Origin: Ligustrum vulgare
Taxonomy: Eukaryota; Streptophyta; Magnoliopsida; Lamiales; Oleaceae
Direction of reading: 5' to 3'
DNA: 64,000 bases
Assembly (NCBI GenBank): GCA_963555705.1
Contig: OY743177.1
Coordinates: 1,550,001-1,614,000, forward strand
The notes beneath the pieces are model-generated. The model was not told the origin of the DNA, did no database searches, and saw only the letters and a program-made list of their open reading frames with translations. Below, one piece after another: positions 34,419-45,600 of the stretch. The stretch's first letter is position 1; each line of letters starts with the position of its first letter. The translations under genes were made by a program, and so were the position numbers.

Positions 34419-34751
34419 TTTTCCTAATACTTTTTTCTAAAAGTTTGTTTAATCCTTTAATAGTATATCATGACATTTTGTTGAATAAAACTGTTCAATT
34501 TGGTTTTATAAAGTTTCAAGTAAAATTTTCAAATTCGATTAAGGAAAAATTACATAAAACCTTGTGTTTCAAAGATGCAATTCAAAAATCATATGAAGGA
34601 AATCTTTTTTTTTTTTTTAAATACAGGTATTAATTCATTTAGTTAGGTGTTTAATAATTAAAAATAAATATAATGATATATATAAGATAAAAATATTATC
34701 TACTATACATTATGTTAAAACTAATATAATATTAAATCAAAATTTCAAATT

Positions 34752-36880
34752 TTGACCCCACCCCACCCCACTCCACCCCACCCCGCCCGCCCTCCGACCA
34801 CCCCACCCTACCCTACTCCCACCCACCCTATCCTACCCCATCCCACCCCACCTCACCCCAAACCAAAAATATTTTTTTTTCCTTTCGATATTTTCCTATC
34901 ATTCCCCATTTCACCTCCATCCCAACCCCACTCGACCATACTCCACCTCATTACAAAGTGACAAATTGATATCACCCTAACCACATCCCCCAACCCCACC
35001 CACTCACCCTGCCCACCCATATCCAGCCCATCCCAAAAATAAGTTTATTTTTATTTTTTCTCGATGTTTTCTTACACTTCCCATCCCACTCCACCCCAAC
35101 CCAACCATACTCGACCCCACCCCACCCCATCCCACCGCAAAGTGACAAATCGAACCCTCGCCACATCCACAGACCCCACCCACCCACCCACCTAGGGATG
35201 GCAAAAAAACCCGAAGGACCCGAAATGACCCGCCCCGAAAATTTCGGGGCGGGTTTCAGGGCGGGTTCGGGGCGGACCCGCCCCGAGACCCGGTAAATTT
35301 TTTTTTTTTAATAATGAAATGAGAAACTAAAATAAATTTGATGAAATCCAGAAGAATTGAACATTGGTAGAATTTAGGGATATGAGAATATACAACAACT
35401 ATACAATTATATTATTTATTGATTTTTTTCTTCAAATATATACATATTATTTTTAAAGTTCAAACTTAAAAACGCTAACTAGTTCAACGATTAAATTTTT
35501 CACGTAAAATTGCATTATTAATTTATTTATTTAATTAAAAAAAAAAAAAAAAAAAACCGGGTCCTTAGCGGGGCGGGAGGTTGACCCGCCCCGCCCCGCG
35601 ACTTCGCGGGTCGGGGCGGGGCGTGTTCGGGTCCGGGGCGGGTCAGCCCTGACCCGCCCCGAACCCGCCCCATTGCCATTCCTACACCCACCCTGCCCAC
35701 CCATACCATCTCACCACCCATATCCTACCCCACCCTAAAAATAAGTTTATTTTTATTTTTTTCCCGATGTTTTCCTACACTTCCCCATCCCATCCCACCC
35801 CAACCCAACCCCACTCCACTCGACCCTACCCTACCTCATCGCAAAGTGACAAATGATCTTATCCCAGTCACAGACCACCACCCCACCCCATCCCACACCA
35901 AAAATAATTTTTATTTTTTTCCTTTTGATATTTTCCTATCATTCCCCATCCCACCCACCCAACCCTACCCTACCTCATCTTAAGGTGACAAATTGATCTC
36001 ACCCTAACAACATCCTCCGACCCCACCACCCACCCGCCTCACCACCCACATCCTACCCCACCCAAAAATAAGTTTATTTTTATTTTCTCTTGATATTTTC
36101 CTACACTTCCTCAACCCACCCTACCTCATCCCACCCCAACCCAACCTAACCCCACTTGACCATATCCTACTCCACCTCATCGCAAAGTAACAAATTGATC
36201 TCACCCTAGCCACATCCCCCGACCCCACCCACCAACCCCACCTCACCACCCATATCCTACCCCACTCCAAAAATAAGTTTATTTTTATATTTTCCCGATG
36301 TTTTCCTACACTTCCCCATCCCACCCCAACTCAACCCCACTCCACTCGACTCTACCCCACCTCATCGCAAAGTGACAAATTGATCTTATCCCAGCCACAA
36401 ACCACGACACACCCTGCCCTCCTCGCCACCCACCCTACCCCACCTCACCGCAAAAACAATTTTTTTCCTTCTACTTTTCCACCTACCACCACCCAGCCCG
36501 ACACCACCCTACCGATCCCACCCCATCCCAAAAATGATTTTTTTCCTTCTACTTTTTCATGCCCCCACCCCACACACCACCCTACCCACCCCCACCCCAC
36601 AAAATGAGTTTTTTTTTTATCTCTTCATGTTTTCCCATCCTACCCTGCCACCCACCCCATCAAAAAATGATTTTTTTCTTCTAATTCTCCACACCCACCC
36701 CGCCCCTACCAGCTACCCACCTAAGCAATCGACCCCACCCAACCCAAAAATGATTTTTTTCTTCCACTTTTTCACACCCCACCAAGACCCTACCCTTGCA
36801 CCAACCCCACCATACCCGTCCATCCCATTCCTACCCACTCCCCCAAAAATGATTTTTTCTTCAATTTTTCACACCCTCAC
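34752..36880 (+). repeat. C-rich arm of foldback
   Basis: Irregular tandem units of 40-130 bp made of CCCCACCC runs and an AT spacer (AAAAATGATTTTTTTCTTC or AAAAATAAGTTTATTTTTATT). Pro/His/Thr-rich open frames across it come from the repeat and are not genes. Confidence 0.85.
35193..35684. mobile_element. hAT MITE in foldback arm
   Basis: Inverted ends TAGGGATGGCAA and TTGCCATTCCTA. Perfect 8-bp duplication CACCCACC (35185-35192 and 35685-35692). Subterminal GGGGCGGGT / ACCCGCCCC repeats surround an AT-rich middle with a long A run. 492 bp, no coding capacity. Confidence 0.9.
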
Positions 36881-37885
36881 TGATGAGATCCCAGTCGGGG
36901 AATTTCGTCGAACAACGCGGAATAACAAAATTAAAACCTAGGAAAGATTTATATCAGATTTAAACACGAAAATAAACAAGAACACAAGAATTAAAATACT
37001 GGAAAGATAAAATTGACGATAAGACCTTGATCCAAGATTCACAACGCGAAGATTGGCGATGCGAAATCGAGATCCAAGGTTTTCGAAACACCACAAGGAC
37101 TTGTCAATTTCCTTGATAAGATTCTAATTCGAAACCCACAAATATTCTCGCAAATATTTGATAAGTTCAACGCCACAAATATTTTCACAATATTTGATAA
37201 GTTGGATTTGTTCTCGAAGAATACCAAAGGGACTCCTCAACCTTTCAATTGGAGAAAACTTTCTCAACTTTATTCATAAACTCAAACTTAACTGTGTTTT
37301 TACAATCATGGTAAAGAATATAAATAAAAAAAATAACATAGCATCTAATTTACTCAAAATAGAATTTTAATTAGACTAAAATTCTAAAATAGGAAAATAA
37401 CCTAAAAACCAAAAAGGAAATAAAATAATTGAAAATCCGGAAAATCTAGCCGCTACTCATTTACGGCCGTGAATAATTCTTTTACGGCCGTAAAGGCCTC
37501 TCTGATCAAAACTGTGTTTATTGGTTATGGCCGTGACGAATTTCTTACGGCCGTGAAGTTTCCCCTTTTGAATGTTACGGCCGTAACTTCCAGGCTTAGG
37601 ACCGTAAGCCTCGTTCTGCTGAAATTCTTCATTTTCTTCGATGAATGATTATGGCCGTGATAGTAAGATTTACGGCCGTGAATATATTGGTTACGGCAGT
37701 GAAGGTCCTCTTTTACGGCCGTAATGGTCTTTCTGCCCAAATTACTTCGACCCCTTGATTCGGCTTGATTCTTTCGTCTTCTCGGCTTAATCCCAACACG
37801 GAACTTGCTCCGTTTTGCACGTAGATCATTGTCATATTGCCGATGGATCGACTTCGCCCTTCGATGCCTGGTCCGGATCATATCA
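36881..37885. mobile_element. Solo LTR in foldback arm
   Basis: A 1005-bp segment starts TGATGAGATCCC and ends GGATCATATCA (TG...CA). It is flanked by CTCAC on both sides (36876-36880 and 37886-37890), with repeat-arm sequence resuming outside. No internal retroelement DNA is present, so it is an LTR left by recombination. It carries a cluster of the palindrome TACGGCCGTA at about 37460-37725. Confidence 0.88.
37460..37725. repeat. Cluster of ACGGCCGT palindromes in solo LTR
   Basis: ACGGCCGT occurs six times exactly and about four times with one change within about 265 bp, at uneven spacing. This is upstream-promoter-like spacing for repeated protein-binding sites, though no function is shown. 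Confidence 0.7.
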
Positions 37886-38204
37886 CTCACCCACCTCGCT
37901 CCAGACCCTACCTCGCCACCCACCCAACCAACTGACCCCACCCAAAAATGATTTTTTTCCTATTTTTTCACACTTCATCCCAACCCTACGCCCGTCACCC
38001 AACAACCCCACCACTACCCACCCCACCCAAAAATGATTTTTTTCTTTTCCACACCCCGTCTCGACCCTATACCTGTCACCCACCAACCCCACCCCTACCC
38101 AAAAATGATTTTTCTTCTTCTAATTTTCCACACCCCGTCCCTACCCCGCCACCCACCCAACAACCCGACCCCACCAAAAGTTATTTTTTTCTTATACTTT
38201 TCCT

Positions 38205-39435
38205 CGTCCAATGATCACAAAAAACTATAGATGGTCACAACTTTTAATATAATTAGTCACAATCATTTATAGTTGGTCACATATTATTTATTTATTGGTC
38301 ACAACTTACTCGTTTTTTTTTCATAATTAGTTAATATTTTTTGTCATAGTTACCTAATAATTGGTCACATTCCCTACTCGTCATAAGTCACACAAAGTCA
38401 CATTTAGTTGACATTTTGGTTACACTTACCTAATAATTTGACCACCCCACCCCCACATGCAAAGTCACAACATGTCACACAATTGGTCACACAATGTCAC
38501 ATTACAAATTTGGTTGAAAAACCTCACCCACACATTCCTAAAGTCATAGTTGATCACACAAGGTCATAGTTTGGTAACACGTGTGACCGAACTATGACAT
38601 CGTGTGATTGAACTATGACCTTGTATGACCGAATTGAGACTTTTTTTGATCGAACTGTGACCTTGTATGTTCAAATCGTGACTTTGTGTGATCAAGTACG
38701 GGATGTGACCAATTATTAGGTAAATGTGACCAAAATATTTGCTAATTGTGACTTGTGAGAAATGGGGGATGTGGCCAAGAAAACTAAGAATACGGAATCT
38801 GACCAAATATTAGGTAATTGTAAAAAAAATGTTAACTAATTGTGATTGAGGAAACGTGTAAATTATGACCAATAAATAAATAATACATACCAATTATATG
38901 ATAATTTTGATCAATTATAGGTAAATGTGATCAAAATATTTACTAATTGTGAGTTTGTGCGACTTATGATAAGTGCGAATGTGATCAAGAAAACAAGTAA
39001 GTTTTGATCAATCAATAAATAAATTGTGATCAATTATTGATGACTATGACCAATTATTAGGTAACTATGACCAATAAATAAATAATATGTAATCAATTAT
39101 GGATCATTGTGACCAATTATATAGATTGTTACCAACTGTGACTTGGTGTGACCATTGGACGAGGACGTGATGTGACCTACAATTGTGTCAAATATAACTA
39201 TGTGTGACCGAACTGTGACTTTGTAAGAACGAAGCGTGACTTTATGTGATCGACCTGTGACCTCGTGTGATCTAACCATGACCTCATTTGACCTAATTGT
39301 GACCTCCTGTGACCTAACTGTGACCTCGTTTGACCAAACTGCGACTTTGTATGACCGAACTTTGACCTTGTGTGACCAACTGTGACTTTGGAGGGGTGGG
39401 GTTTTACAACTAAATTTCTAATTGTGACTATGTGT
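38205..39435. repeat. GTGACC-repeat core of foldback
   Basis: Left of about 38579 the + strand carries TTGGTCACA-type repeats. Right of it the complement, TGTGACCAA, recurs dozens of times at 10-30 bp spacing. This is the loop-proximal part of the palindrome. Confidence 0.85.
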
Positions 39436-39439
39436 GACC

Positions 39440-40800
39440 TTATGTGCCTTAACTGCGATCCCGCGTCAACTTACGTGACTGATTGTGATTTTGGGGGTGG
39501 GGATAGTGGGGTAGAGGTCGGGTGGGGCTAGAAAAAGTAGAAGAAATCATTTTTTGTGGTGAGGTAGGCTCGGGGTGGGGGAAAAGTAGAAGAAAAAAAT
39601 ATTTTTTTAGAGTGGGGTGGGTGGGTGGTGGGTAGGGTGGGGTCGAGGTCGTGTTAGTGGTTGGAAAAATTAGAAGAAAAAAATTATTTTTTAGGTGGGT
39701 GGGTGCGTGGGTGGGGTGGGGCGGTTGGGGGGAAGTGTGAAGAAATATAAGAAAAATCATTTTTGGGTGGGGTGAGGGTGATTGGGTGGGGTGTAAAAAA
39801 TAGAAAAAAAATCATTTTTGGATGGGGGTAGGGTGCGGTGGGATAGGATGGGGCGATTGAGGTGAAGTGTGAAAAAATAGAAGAAAAATCATTTTTGGGT
39901 GGGGTGGGTTGTGGTGGGGTTGCTAGGGTGGGGTGTAGTGGGATTGTTAGGGTGGGTGTGAAAATATAGAAGAAAAATCATATTTGGGTGGGGTAGGATG
40001 GGGTGGGAGTAGGTGGGTGGCGAGGTAGGGTCGGGGAGGAGTGGGTAGGGGTGTGGAAAATTAGGAGAAAAAAATTAATTTTAGGTGGGGTGGGTGGGGT
40101 TGGGGATGGGTGGCGTGGCAGGGTCTGGACGAGTCGTGAAAAAGTAATAAAAAATATCATTTTGGATTAGGTGGGTTGGGGTAGGGTCTGGGGCGAGGCT
40201 GGTGGGGAAGTTGAAAATTAGAAGAAAAAAATTAATTTTTGGTGGGGTTGGGGTAGGTGGTTGGGTAAGATAGGGTAGGGTCTGGGCGAGTTGTAGAAAT
40301 GTAGTAGAAAAAAATCATTGTTGGTGAGGTGGGGTGGGGTAGGGTATGGTCGGGTGGGGTGGGGAAGGGTGAAAAAATAATTCAAAAAAAAAACTTATTT
40401 TTGTAGTGGGGTGGGCGGGCGGGCATGGTGGGTGGGTAGGTGTGATGAGATGGGACTAGTGGGTGGGTGATTAGGTGCGTGGGGTGTGGGGTGTGGTTGG
40501 GTTGGGGTGGGTGGGTGGGTGGGTGAGATGAGAAAAAAATAGAAGTAAAATCATTCTTGTGGTAGGTGAGTGGTGGCGGGGTGGTTGGTGGGTGGGCGGG
40601 GTTGGGTTGGGGAGGAGTGGGGGTGGTGTGGGTAAGGTGGTGTTGGGGGTGGGGTTAGTGTGAAAAAGTAGAAAGAAAAAAATTATTTTATAGGGTGGGG
40701 TGGGGTGGGGTAGGGTGGGATAGGTGGGTGGATTGGTGGAGTGGGTGGGTGGGTGTCGGGTGGGTGGGATGAATACGGGGTTGGGTTGGGATAAAGTTGT
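39440..40800 (+). repeat. G-rich arm of foldback
   Basis: About 1.35 kb of GGGGTGGG / GGGTGGGTGG runs with GAAGAAAAATCATTTTTGGG spacers, the complement of the C-rich arm. Very high density of four-run G tracts, so strong G-quadruplex potential on the + strand. Confidence 0.85.
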
Positions 40801-41062
40801 TGTGGATTATGTATTGTTTTGATTTTATTATTTAATATTAGTCTTTATTTGGCAACTCATTATAATTATTATAATATTGTATTAATTAATTAATTAATTA
40901 ACACCTGATTTTTGTAAAAGAGTCTTAAGTTTTTATGTTTAAAAAGTGAAAGTTTTAGTTGTATAGTTATATACTTTTCCCTTCAATTAATGTCTGAGAT
41001 TAATAATATCAATATCAGTTATGATATCTATATTTGGTTCAAGAGGTATGTTATACTTTGAC

Positions 41063-41693
41063 ATATTATATTTTTTCTAATTTATCTATTATGTTTTGAA
41101 TATCTTGTGCAACTATAGATCTTATAGTCCCTATAGCAAAGTTTTTCATTATATTATTTTTAAAACTTTTAAGTGTTTCTTGTGATGCATAAAGTTGTTC
41201 TTGATATCCTACTTTATTGATTTCATTTTTATATTCAACTTTATATGTTCCTCTTTTAGATCTGGGTTTTTTCATAATATAATTTCTTTTATTCATGATA
41301 TCATTTTTTTCAAAAATTGGTAAAGAATGATTCATCTCTTCCATCACTATCATAATCTATTACTCGATTATAATCATTGTGGCTAAATACATATTCTAAA
41401 TACAATTTATTATTTATTCCAGTATTATTACTATCAATCCAAAAATAAATGATTGACTTGGTAATTTCTATTCCAAATAATTCTTTAAATTTAGGATAAA
41501 CAGTTAATAAACATGGCATATAAATATGATATAACTTTTTTATTTCATTGTTAGGTCTAGTAAATTGTTTATGCATGAACAAATGTTCGATTATGCTATG
41601 ATATTTATCTTTATACGGATTGTTTTGATAATTAAATTTAATAATCCTATGTTCTCCCATGATAATTTTCTTTTTCAAAAATTCTTCTTCCAC
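41063..41693 (-). pseudogene. Unidentified viral-element ORF after the poly(A) site
   Basis: Two overlapping frames (41310-41693 and 41066-41353) join by one frameshift into a protein of about 200 residues. It includes YMPCLLTVYPKFKELFGIEI and a basic KKPRSKRGTYKVEYKNE stretch. Its stop overlaps the ATG of a further short frame (to about 40985). It lies downstream of the promoter and poly(A) module, so on a circular genome it falls between that module and the next gene block. I do not recognise the family. Confidence 0.4.
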
Positions 41694-42001
41694 CTAATTC
41701 CATAAGACAGATATATTAAGAATACTAATATCTTTTTCGTTTCTTTGTACCTTTGTATCTTCCTTCTTTTGTTAGTGACCTTCAGGCTTGCAGATTTTTG
41801 CTATCACACCCTTCAACGGCCTCTCGCCTTCACGGGTAACTAGCATTTCCTGATTCCATGCCTTCACTGTATAACAACTTAATGAAAAATATTTCTGGAC
41901 AAAGTGTAGGGAGTTTTCTTAATAATATATTTTCTTCTAGGAAATAGGATTCAGAAGATAGAAATTTAGAAAATCATAATTTTTTATAATACGTTTGAAG
42001 T

Positions 42002-42007
42002 TTTATT
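42002..42007 (-). terminator. Poly(A) signal of viral element
   Basis: AATAAA on the minus strand, about 125 nt downstream of the TATA box. This close spacing is expected for a terminally redundant pregenomic RNA that must read through the signal once. Confidence 0.6.
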
Positions 42008-42130
42008 GATATCAAAAGTTTGGTACACAGATTGGTATGAGAATTTTCAAAGACAGAGATTTGACTTTCTCACAAACTGAGTGCTCAATCAACTTTCTTT
42101 GACTCCTACTTATCCTAATTCTTATACCTC

Positions 42131-42138
42131 TATTTATA
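42131..42138 (-). promoter_or_regulatory. TATA box of viral element
   Basis: TATAAATA followed by GAGG on the minus strand, upstream of the poly(A) signal and downstream of the last large ORF. This is the position of the pregenomic promoter in caulimovirids. Confidence 0.6.
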
Positions 42139-42458
42139 ATACTTACATGAGGCTCAATTATTTTCTTCTTACATCATTGCATATGTTACATAAATAATTG
42201 AAAACTTTATATCACATTACAAAGGACACATGTCCTTCTATCTTATCTTCATTTCTAAAGTGATCACATGGTGTTGTCTTGGCTTGTTGTAAAAAATAGA
42301 TTCCATTTTGTCTTCATTGTCAGCATCTTCTTTGTTGATTCCAACTGTCCATCATCTTTTTTGTTGGCATGTGGGGCAATTCCTGACTATACACGCTTCT
42401 TGTAAAGTCATAAATCTTCCATGAATTTGATGAATATCAAATTTGTTGATGTAATCCT

Positions 42459-43415
42459 TCAAAATGGTTGATTTTTCATATCATCCATTCGTAACAAGGG
42501 TCCATCCTTCGTATTGGCATATGCATTTGAATTTTTTATCATATAAATTTTTGACAATATTGTAAAGGACTTTAATTCCCAAAACTCTTCGGGATCTAAA
42601 CCATGATCTGGTAATATTTGGTACTGGTCTGGTATTTTTTCCAACTTCAATCTGAAAATTTCTAGCAACATATCCAATTGTAATGATGTGTTCAACAGGA
42701 TAGTACATCCTTCCATCAATTCCAGAGCTGATTGAGTAAAATTTTAAATAAATAGGTTTTCCTTGAGCAAATTTTGATATTTCACATTTAATAGATTGTC
42801 AAATTTATCAATTTATTTTAAATCTTTGCCTGGATAAATAAGATCCAAAAATCCATAATCAGCTGCCATTTTTGTCATAATTGGATCTCCTCCTTGAGTA
42901 ACAATTAATCGTGGGTAAACGTGATCTCTTGAAGAAATGTAAACAATCACTTTCTTGGAGTTCATAAATGATTCGGCAGTTTGCTTATATTCGTCTTCTC
43001 TTGGTAAAAAAGGAGAGTCATCTTCCTCCTCAGCACGGGTTTTTATAACTCTTGTATGTTCATCTTTGGTATTAATTGTCAATTTCTTTGGACTTTCATC
43101 TCTTTTGATCAATGGTCCACCACTGCTTCCATATGATGTACCTGGTTGTATTGTACCTGTTTGTATTGTTGGTAAAACCTGTTTGATAAATAACGATTCA
43201 AACTGAGATTCAATCTCAATTATATTATCGCTCAATTCTTTGGTATAATTGTAATGAAAAGTTGAGATTTCCATCAGTTGTTTAAAACTTTCTTGGAGAG
43301 TTTCTCCAAATTGTTCGATTCCCATCTTTATATCTTCAGCTTCTTCATATAAAAACTTGATTCGCTCCTTGGCATTTATCAAGGATTTCTTAATATTATC
43401 CATTTGCAAATTCAA
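42459..43415 (-). pseudogene. ORF in transactivator/inclusion-body position
   Basis: A 200-codon frame (42813-43415) starts inside the end of the RNase H frame by 20 bp. After stops it continues in the same frame at 42459-42719. The N-terminal part is coiled-coil-like (acidic and basic helices, about residues 1-70), the middle is charged and low-complexity (EEEDDSPFLP), and the second half looks folded. The position directly after RNase H and before the promoter is that of the caulimovirid transactivator (viroplasmin), but I see no diagnostic motif. Confidence 0.45.
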
Positions 43416-43800
43416 TATTCCTACTTAAAAAATCTGCAAGATAATTATTAATACCCTTAATATGAATTATATCAAAATTGTAAAATGCCAAATAAGTTTG
43501 CCATCTGTGTAGTCTCCTATATTGAGGTTTTGGTGGCAGTTTATTTTTGATTAATCCTGCAACTTGAGAGTTATCAGTTTCAACGATGAATTTTTTAGAT
43601 AATAAGAATAATGAAAACTTTTTTATTCCTCTGATAATCGCTAGTAATTCTTTTTTCATGAATGGAATAATTTATTTCTGCTTGATTAAATGTTCCACTA
43701 GAATACCTGCAAATTTTATTTAAATTTGTTTTTAATATTGCTGCCCAATATTTATCTGAGGCATCAGTATTTACAATCATATTATCTTTTTCATCTGGTA
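43396..43800 (-). pseudogene. Caulimovirid RNase H
   Basis: Two frames joined by a shift near 43655. The first has NTDASDKYWAAILK (first catalytic Asp) and CRYSSGTF. The second has the Glu of KKELLAI, IVETDNSQ and HIKGINNYLADFLSR. All landmarks of a reverse-transcriptase-linked RNase H are present, but the frame is broken. Confidence 0.85.
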
Positions 43801-43938
43801 ATCTTAGTTTTGGTACATTTTTGCATTCTCTTTAAGTGATTTAACAATTTCTGTATGTTCATCACTCTATCCTTTAGTATTTGTTTTCCTGAGTAAAATT
43901 TGAATTTTATATCTCTTTTTTGAAAGGTTTTTAATAAA

Positions 43939-44802
43939 TCATTCTTCATAATTTAAACATTCTAAGAATTTTTGTATCTGTTCCTTTGATTCTAATTTAT
44001 TTGAAAAATTTATTATCTTTTTCGATATGTGGAGTTGTAGTTTTATTCCATTTTTATCTATTGATAACCCAAGAAAATCAATTTCTTGTTTTTCTGTTAT
44101 AGCTTTATTCTTTGAAAGAACAATTCCTTCATTTTTGCATCCATTTATAAATTTTATTAAATGATTTATGTGTTCTTTTTTATTATTAGAACATATCAAT
44201 ATATCATCAATATAGACAATTAAAAATTCATTAAATTTTCTAAATATATTATCCATTTTTCTTTGGTATATTTGTGGTGCATTTTTCAATCCAAAAGGCA
44301 TAACCATTAATTCGTACTTACCTTAAGGTGTACTGAATGCTGTATATTGTATGTTATCTTCTTCCATCTTGACTTGATAAAATCCTGATTTGCAATCAAA
44401 TTTGGAGTAATATTGTTTTCCTTTTACAAGGTTTATTAGTACTTCTTTATTTGGTAAAAAGTATCCATCAAATTTGGTATATTTATTTAATTCTTTATAA
44501 TTTATTACCATTCTTGCTTTTCCTCTAACCTGTTCAGAATGTTTCATAACCATAAAAGCTGGACTACTATGAGGTCCATTACTAGGTCTGATAAGTTTTT
44601 TATCAAGTAATTCTTTAATTTGGGTTTTGAATTCTTGCGTAACTGGTAAAGTATACATCATAGGTCTAACTCTTATGATAACATTTTCTGTTAATTCTAT
44701 TTTGACTTTAAGATGATATGGCTTCCAAAATAATAATGAGTTTTCTTCATAAATTTTTTCTAATTGTTCAATGATTCTCTCCATACTAATTTCTATTTCC
44801 AT
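43939..44802 (-). pseudogene. Caulimovirid reverse transcriptase
   Basis: One frame cut by a single TAA at 44323-44325. Before it: RPMMYTLPVTQEF, GKARMVINYKELN, FDCKSGFYQVKMEE. After it: MPFGLKNAPQIYQRKMD and the catalytic box VYIDDIL (about 44203-44217). Motif spacing is normal for caulimovirid and Ty3 RT, and FDCKSGF favours the viral group. Confidence 0.9.
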
Positions 44803-44871
44803 TTTTAAAACTTTTTTGTATATAATTCTGTTATTTTTTATTTTATTTTGTATGATTGGTGTTTTTTCTCA

Positions 44872-45243
44872 TTTATCACCACGTTGGGCTGACTGAACTC
44901 TGTATAGTTTAAATTCTCTTGGTATTTTTAGTAAATGTGCACAAGGTGTTTGTAACACTATCATATAATTATTTTGTTTATAATATTGAAATTGTTGTAT
45001 AAAGTCATTTCCTAGTAATATATCACATTCTAAGTTATTATAATTATATACTTTATTTATTACGACTTGTTTGCTTCCAAGTATTATATCAAATTTTTCA
45101 GCACTCTGTATTATTTGAGTAGTTTATCCTGTTATTCCAATTATTTTTATTTTATTTGTATTATTCCATGATTTTATTAAGAAACTTTTAAATATTGATA
45201 TATCACTTCCTGTATCAATTAATGCACAAGTTGTTGTATTTGT
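44872..45243 (-). pseudogene. Second retropepsin domain
   Basis: ALIDTGSDISIF (active-site DTG, about 45195-45230) is followed about 65 residues later by CDILLGNDFI, the usual C-terminal retropepsin hallmark. One in-frame stop lies between. It sits directly upstream of RT, the standard protease position. Confidence 0.75.
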
Positions 45244-45269
45244 TTAAACAATAGTAATTAATGATTATT

Positions 45270-45600
45270 CATTCCATTTTTTACATAATATTGTTTTTCC
45301 ATCTTGAGTTATATACAATCCTTCTCTTTTTATACTATAATCTTCTAATCCATTTAGAAAACTCATTCCTAATAATATATGAGGTCTTATATCTATACTG
45401 TTATCTATATAACATGGTACTAAAAGGCTAATTCCTCCAATTTTTATTAATACTTTAACTTCAAATTCACTAGTATGTTCTTGTCCATCAAAATTAATGT
45501 ATCTATATGGTTTAGTTTTAACCCTTTATTTTTATTTGTAGCTATGTGATATTCACTAGCTCCTGTATCTATTAATATGTTTGGTCCTTTTATATTTTCT
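45270..45600 (-). pseudogene. First retropepsin domain
   Basis: ILIDTGASEYHIATN (about 45540-45585), then after a one-base frameshift HILLGMSFLNGLEDYSIKR (about 45345-45400). A complete retropepsin pattern (DTG, then ILLG) precedes the second one by about 50 bp. Two tandem proteases are unusual. Confidence 0.7.

Larger units (their letters stand above)
34624..40917. mobile_element. Giant foldback with C-rich and G-rich arms
   Basis: The ends CAGGTATTAATT (34624) and its inverted match AATTAACACCTG (to 40917) open AT-rich shoulders. These lead into a left arm of CCCCACC repeats with AAAAATGATTTTTTTCTTC spacers, then a core of TTGGTCAC repeats. After the centre (about 38579, ACACGTGT) everything returns as the complement: GTGACCAA repeats, then GGGGTGGG repeats with GAAGAAAAATCATTTTTGGG spacers. 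Net of two insertions (35193-35684 and 36881-37885) the left side is about 2.5 kb, similar to the right (about 2.3 kb). No transposase is present. No clean target duplication was found, so the outer limits are approximate. Confidence 0.8.

Noticed and set aside
34972..36324. Gly/Trp-rich minus-strand frames
   Set aside because: Antisense readings of the same C-rich repeats.
34752..36941. Pro/His/Thr-rich open frames in the C-rich arm
   Set aside because: They are open because the repeat units lack stops. Composition follows CCCCACC repeats and there is no start context or domain.
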